From Clostridiales bacterium (GTDB lineage: Bacteria > Bacillota > Clostridia > Saccharofermentanales > DTU023), in NCBI GenBank assembly GCA_012511325.1, contig JAAZGH010000161.1, positions 1-34,033 of the forward strand: DNA of 34,033 bases, given 5' to 3'. Of the stretch, positions 32,806-34,033 are shown piece after piece; the stretch's first letter is position 1, and each line of letters opens with the position of its first letter. Both the position numbers and the translations under genes were made by a program. A model generated the notes under the pieces. The model searched no databases. It had not been told where the DNA came from and saw only the letters and a list, made by a program, of their open reading frames with translations.

Positions 32806-33062
32806 TGAACCTCGCCTCCTGGATCATTCTAAGCATCATCGCAGTCGCTGTAGCCCTGATTATCTATTATCTCCGGGGCGGGAAATCATCCGCTTCCGGA
32901 GCTCCCGGAGGGGCCCCCGGGACCCTCGGAGGAACCCCCGAAGCTGCCGGAGGAGTCCCCGGAGCTTCCGGATCTCCCAGGACCACCGGAGGAACCCCCG
33001 GAGTTCCCGGAACAACGGGCTGCAGCGGCTGCCCTTCCCGGCACCGCTGCCCCTACAGCTGA
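32805..33062 (+). CDS. FeoB-associated Cys-rich membrane peptide with collagen-like linker
   Basis: An 85-residue peptide starting at the ATG that overlaps the FeoB stop (TGATG). One membrane helix lies at about 6-23 (WIILSIIAVAVALIIYYL). The C-terminus is CSGCPSRHRCPYS, the type of Cys cluster seen in FeoB-associated Cys-rich peptides, thought to bind iron at the inner face of the transporter. Between them is an expanded Gly/Pro/Ala/Thr stretch (about 27-72) of G-x-P steps such as GGAPGTLGGTPEAAGGVPG, much longer than usual and collagen-like. The DNA there is very G+C-rich and repetitive: CGGAGGAACCCCCG at 32927 and 32987 is repeated 60 bases apart. The function is inferred from position and Cys pattern. 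Confidence 0.85.
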   Translation: MNLASWIILSIIAVAVALIIYYLRGGKSSASGAPGGAPGTLGGTPEAAGGVPGASGSPRTTGGTPGVPGTTGCSGCPSRHRCPYS

Positions 33063-33077
33063 GTCTTTAATTGCCAT

Positions 33078-34031
33078 CTATAGTTTCAAACAAGTTATAG
33101 GAACCACATAAACTCCATCTTTTCTCCGATATGCAAAGGGGGCCTTGGCACATAGGACGAGCATGAACGCAGGTTCATTCATCTTTTTTGTATCTATTTT
33201 TGAAGCCAGATTTTTCAAATTCTTAGCACCTTCCTCAATCAAACTATCCCCACCCAGTTTTATTTCAATGAGGCCATAGGCGCCGTTTCTTAAGTGAATG
33301 ACCGCATCGCATTCCAGGTCGTTACTATCCCTGTACTGATAAATACTGCCATCCAGATAATCCGCATATATCCTTAAATCACGGACACAGAGATTTTCAA
33401 AAATAAATCCCATGGTGTTTAAGTCGTTCAGCAAATCCTTAGGACCAAGGGCCAAGGCTGCAGCGGCAATTGACGGATCAACAAAATACCTCGTATCAGT
33501 TGTCCTGATAGCTATCTTAGACCGCAGATTCGGATTCCAAGCAGGAGAATCTTCGATAACAAATATTTTGGTTAAGGCATCCCTATATGAGTAAAGCGTC
33601 ACAGGGTCAAATGTACCTGCATGATTTGCCAATACATCTTGTCTTATTGTCTCTAAGGTGGTTCTGGTTCCAACACTTCTTGCATATGACCTCAGCAGCC
33701 TTTTGGCTTTTTCCTTATCTCTTCTTACCGAATCTACCCGGCTTATGTCAGTCGAGACAACAGCTTCAAAGTAGTCTATAGCCTGAAAAAGAGCCTGTTT
33801 TCCGGCTAAACCAACCGATTTCGGCCAACCTCCTCTGCAGATTAAAAATGCTATTTCATCCAAGTCAGTATCACTTTTGGCTGATATCTCCCGGTTCGCA
33901 AACAAGTCGCTCAGAGATACTTCGCCGCTCGAATCTTCAGACTCATATAAACTCATTGGTCTCATATAAAGTCTTGAAATCCTACCGGTTCCGGTATGCA
34001 TAGACTCATCTGTTTCTGTGGGAACGGCTGA
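33078..34031 (-). CDS. DUF4143-type ATPase, C-terminal part (5'-partial)
   Basis: The C-terminal part of an ATPase with an AAA_14 domain followed by DUF4143. The frame is open to the window edge: upstream of the possible ATG at 34001 the same frame reads SAVPTETDESMHTGTGRI, which matches the AAA_14 end (LTGSxxP-x-T/S) of relatives, so the start and the P-loop lie beyond the window. Visible are MRPMSLYESEDSSGEVSLSDL, FLICRGGWPKSV, and the DUF4143 strands ending FIFENLCVRDLRIYAD, YQYRDSNDLECDAVIH and AYGLIEIKLGG. The DUF4143 part resembles a nuclease fold (D-x-E-x-D and E-I-K), yet its role is not settled; many are thought to be toxin-like or anti-phage. Its G+C is lower than in the feo genes, a sign of transfer. 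Confidence 0.85.
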   Translation of the reverse strand, partial: SAVPTETDESMHTGTGRISRLYMRPMSLYESEDSSGEVSLSDLFANREISAKSDTDLDEIAFLICRGGWPKSVGLAGKQALFQAIDYFEAVVSTDISRVDSVRRDKEKAKRLLRSYARSVGTRTTLETIRQDVLANHAGTFDPVTLYSYRDALTKIFVIEDSPAWNPNLRSKIAIRTTDTRYFVDPSIAAAALALGPKDLLNDLNTMGFIFENLCVRDLRIYADYLDGSIYQYRDSNDLECDAVIHLRNGAYGLIEIKLGGDSLIEEGAKNLKNLASKIDTKKMNEPAFMLVLCAKAPFAYRRKDGVYVVPITCLKL

Positions 34032-34033
34032 AC

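Noticed and set aside
32885-33010. Repeat run that might be a CRISPR array
   Set aside because: It is an irregular G+C-rich coding repeat inside the Cys-rich peptide gene, without spacers.
1-34033. tRNA, rRNA, insertion sequences and phage genes
   Set aside because: Looked for by eye; no transposase, integrase or structural RNA pattern was recognised.

Overview
The window looks like a chromosomal segment of a Gram-positive bacterium of the Bacillota, probably a clostridial lineage. This is inferred from the split CpsC/CpsD tyrosine-kinase system with a PHP-type CpsB phosphatase, the short lipobox lipoprotein, the FeoA-FeoA-FeoB set with a FeoB-associated Cys-rich peptide, and strong purine-rich ribosome binding sites. 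Genus and species cannot be read from the sequence.

Region 1 (1-4475, + strand, AT-rich) is the tail of a surface-polysaccharide gene set: a GT4 glycosyltransferase cut by the window edge, an asparagine-synthetase-like protein lacking the usual Cys2, a Wzx-type flippase, and an acyltransferase-3 gene broken after about 80 codons. Region 2 (4477-17552, - strand, AT-rich) is an exopolysaccharide/capsule cluster read leftwards from a promoter near 17.6 kb: cpsC (Wzz-like), cpsD (BY-kinase), cpsB (phosphatase), a priming sugar-phosphate transferase, a WbuB-like GT4, a UDP-ManNAc dehydrogenase, a UDP-GlcNAc 2-epimerase, a heparinase II/III-family gene with one in-frame amber codon, a two-domain oxidoreductase, a second GT4 and a hexapeptide acyltransferase. 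Together these suggest a lipid-linked repeat unit containing ManNAcA. The only flippase is on the opposing module, and no polymerase is visible. Broken acyltransferase and dehydrogenase pieces show past recombination.

Region 3 (17.6-33.06 kb) is visibly richer in G+C and looks like host backbone: a DUF2284 Cys-rich protein, a Pro-rich single-pass membrane protein, a small lipoprotein, an HtrA-like protease, a larE-larB-larC operon for the nickel-pincer nucleotide cofactor, a histidyl-tRNA synthetase-like gene, upp, an isochorismatase-family hydrolase, a secreted polysaccharide deacetylase, and a feoA-feoA-feoB operon with a small Cys-rich membrane protein. larC has a very His-rich insert and is interrupted by an in-frame TAA followed directly by ATG. 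The feo operon has a near-consensus promoter with DtxR-like palindromes on it. Region 4 (33.08-34.03 kb, - strand) is the C-terminal part of a DUF4143-type ATPase with lower G+C, continuing beyond the window.

No wholly new system could be established. The best leads are the in-frame TAA-ATG split of larC, the amber-interrupted heparinase-family gene, the Cys2-less AsnB-like enzyme next to a uronic-acid pathway, and the feo regulatory region with its collagen-like Cys-rich partner.
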